Positions 63,151 through 64,000 of a DNA stretch of 64,000 nt are shown one piece after another. The stretch is from Zasmidium citrigriseum. Its lineage: Eukaryota > Ascomycota > Dothideomycetes > Mycosphaerellales > Mycosphaerellaceae. The notes beneath the pieces were generated by a model that did no database searches, was not told where the DNA came from, and saw only the letters and a program-made list of their open reading frames with translations. A program made the position numbers and the translations under genes. Position 1 is the first letter of the stretch. Each line of letters opens with the position of its first letter. The stretch lies in the NCBI GenBank assembly GCA_002786025.1, contig NHNW01000038.1, positions 124,001 to 188,000 of the forward strand. Reading direction: 5' to 3'.

Positions 63151-63832
63151 TGTGAGAAAGAGGTAGAGAGAAAAGGCAGACCTACGGGGTGATGTAGAAG
63201 GACGATGGTTTCACTTACTCCGGCCGTCCAGTGCTTCTGAGTCGCCTGATAAGCTCCGAGCAATGGGGAGTGGTGATGCGAAGCCATTGAGGACGTACCG
63301 CCCTAGCTCCTGCCGCTAGTGGGTGGAGATATGGTCCGCCGTAGAAGTGTCGTGATCCAACCTCACCTCAACGCCTGCTCTGTGGCAGAATGTACTGGGA
63401 TGCCGGTGACCGATTTGAAGGCTATTCGATGCTCGATAGGGCATTGTTACCGCTTGGATGTACATCGTATAGCTGGTTCGACAGTCAAACGAGGTCGGTG
63501 ACAAGTCCGCACTTCGCCGAATGACATCGTGGATCCTTCAAGCATCGTCAGCCGCTTCTTCTCCGTTTCCAGCTCCCTTTCGTAAAGTCATAGCAGCCAG
63601 GACGAGGAATATCCGCCAGTACAGTCAGAGATATCAACCGATAGGAGCCGTATCAGTCGATTTGTACCAGAGACACCGCAAAGACGCCGCACCCGCATCA
63701 ACATCGGCATTCGGCGGGCAGAGCCCGCGTGCTGTTCGTATCATCTTTACTCCTCGGTCTATCCCATGTGCATGGTGGTCCCGATCGAGACGAGGCTGGT
63801 GAGAAAACAGGACATCAAGATAGGGAGGAGAA
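63151..63832. other. Intergenic
   Basis: About 680 bases with the 2EXR gene promoter. An open frame at 63521-63802 (plus) starts MTSWILQASSAASSPFP and is Ser/Arg-rich, but shows no family features. Confidence 0.4.
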
Positions 63833-64000
63833 ATGCCGGTCCCTCACACAACATCGAAACGCTTCAAAGCTATAGGAACAATAGCCATAGAACCGCCGGA
63901 ATGCAGGGGCAAATGCACACACGAGTCGCTGTCTTTCTTGACACCCAACAGCCTGGTCGATCCGCCGTCGACTCAAGTCTCCGGCATCGACGCCACAGCC
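63833..64000 (+). CDS. Possible 5' end of a gene running off the window
   Basis: An ATG at 63833 opens 56 codons without a stop up to the last base. The start MPVPHTTSKRFKAIGTIAI and the stretch THESLSFLTPNSLVDPPS look protein-like, better than the competing frames. No family is recognised from this fragment, and it may be chance. Confidence 0.3.
   Translation, partial: MPVPHTTSKRFKAIGTIAIEPPECRGKCTHESLSFLTPNSLVDPPSTQVSGIDATA

Noticed and set aside
1..64000. CRISPR arrays, insertion sequences, bacterial operons or viral genes
   Set aside because: The sequence is clearly fungal nuclear DNA; no regularly spaced repeats, transposase, integrase, reverse transcriptase or capsid-like frames were seen.

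Overview
The window reads as nuclear DNA of a filamentous ascomycete, with Dothideomycetes as the best guess. Short GT-AG introns (about 47 to 113 nt) with CTAAC/CTGAC-like branch points interrupt most genes. There are HET-domain, 2EXR-type, DUF4211, DUF1275 and ACS-family MFS genes typical of Pezizomycotina. Genes are separated, on both strands, with no operons and no bacterial or viral features. Species cannot be fixed from the sequence alone.

Layout. 1-5.08 kb: no supportable gene. 5.1-7.5 kb: mitochondrial ribosomal protein uL15 and a DUF1275 membrane protein. 7.6-11.6 kb (minus): a cytochrome P450 and a rhomboid protease. 12.7-14.2 kb: an intronless HET-domain incompatibility-type gene, followed by a possible degenerate coding remnant. 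16.0-19.9 kb: a six-exon secreted Cys-rich protein convergent with an MFS transporter. 20.9-23.6 kb: a Gfo/Idh/MocA oxidoreductase convergent with an RluA-type pseudouridine synthase. 24-30 kb: a von Willebrand A protein, a GNAT acetyltransferase and a tandem CCCH protein. 31.3-38.4 kb: aprataxin (HNT3), DUF4211 protein, SDR and an unrecognised coiled-coil protein. 38.4-40.1 kb: intergenic, with a diverged direct repeat and a tRNA-Gln gene. 40.1-49.0 kb: an 8.9 kb intronless FMP27/Hobbit bridge-like lipid-transfer gene. 49.7-54.7 kb: CSN5 divergent from POL3 (DNA polymerase delta). 57.2-59.4 kb: a homeobox regulator with a long pyrimidine-rich leader. 61.0-63.2 kb: a PAP2-type membrane protein and a 2EXR protein. 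The last 0.85 kb may hold the start of a gene that leaves the window.

The gene set is mostly housekeeping: mitochondrial translation, DNA replication and repair, COP9 signalling, RNA modification and lipid transfer. A few accessory genes (HET, P450, MFS, secreted protein) are scattered among them. No backbone enzyme of a secondary-metabolite cluster is present.

The most unusual object is the tRNA-Gln(CUG) gene at 39181-39337. It carries a normal-looking 14-nt intron next to the anticodon and also a 71-nt insertion inside the anticodon stem. That insertion has every hallmark of a spliceosomal intron: a GTGAGT donor, a TTCTAAC branch site 12 nt from its end, and a CAG acceptor. Removing both inserts rebuilds a perfect 72-nt tRNA-Gln. 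Other points include an aprataxin gene whose upstream exon joins in frame but creates a TAA at the junction, two stopless introns whose lengths are multiples of three, and an 11-nt micro-exon. All exon boundaries were derived by hand from splice motifs and reading-frame continuity.
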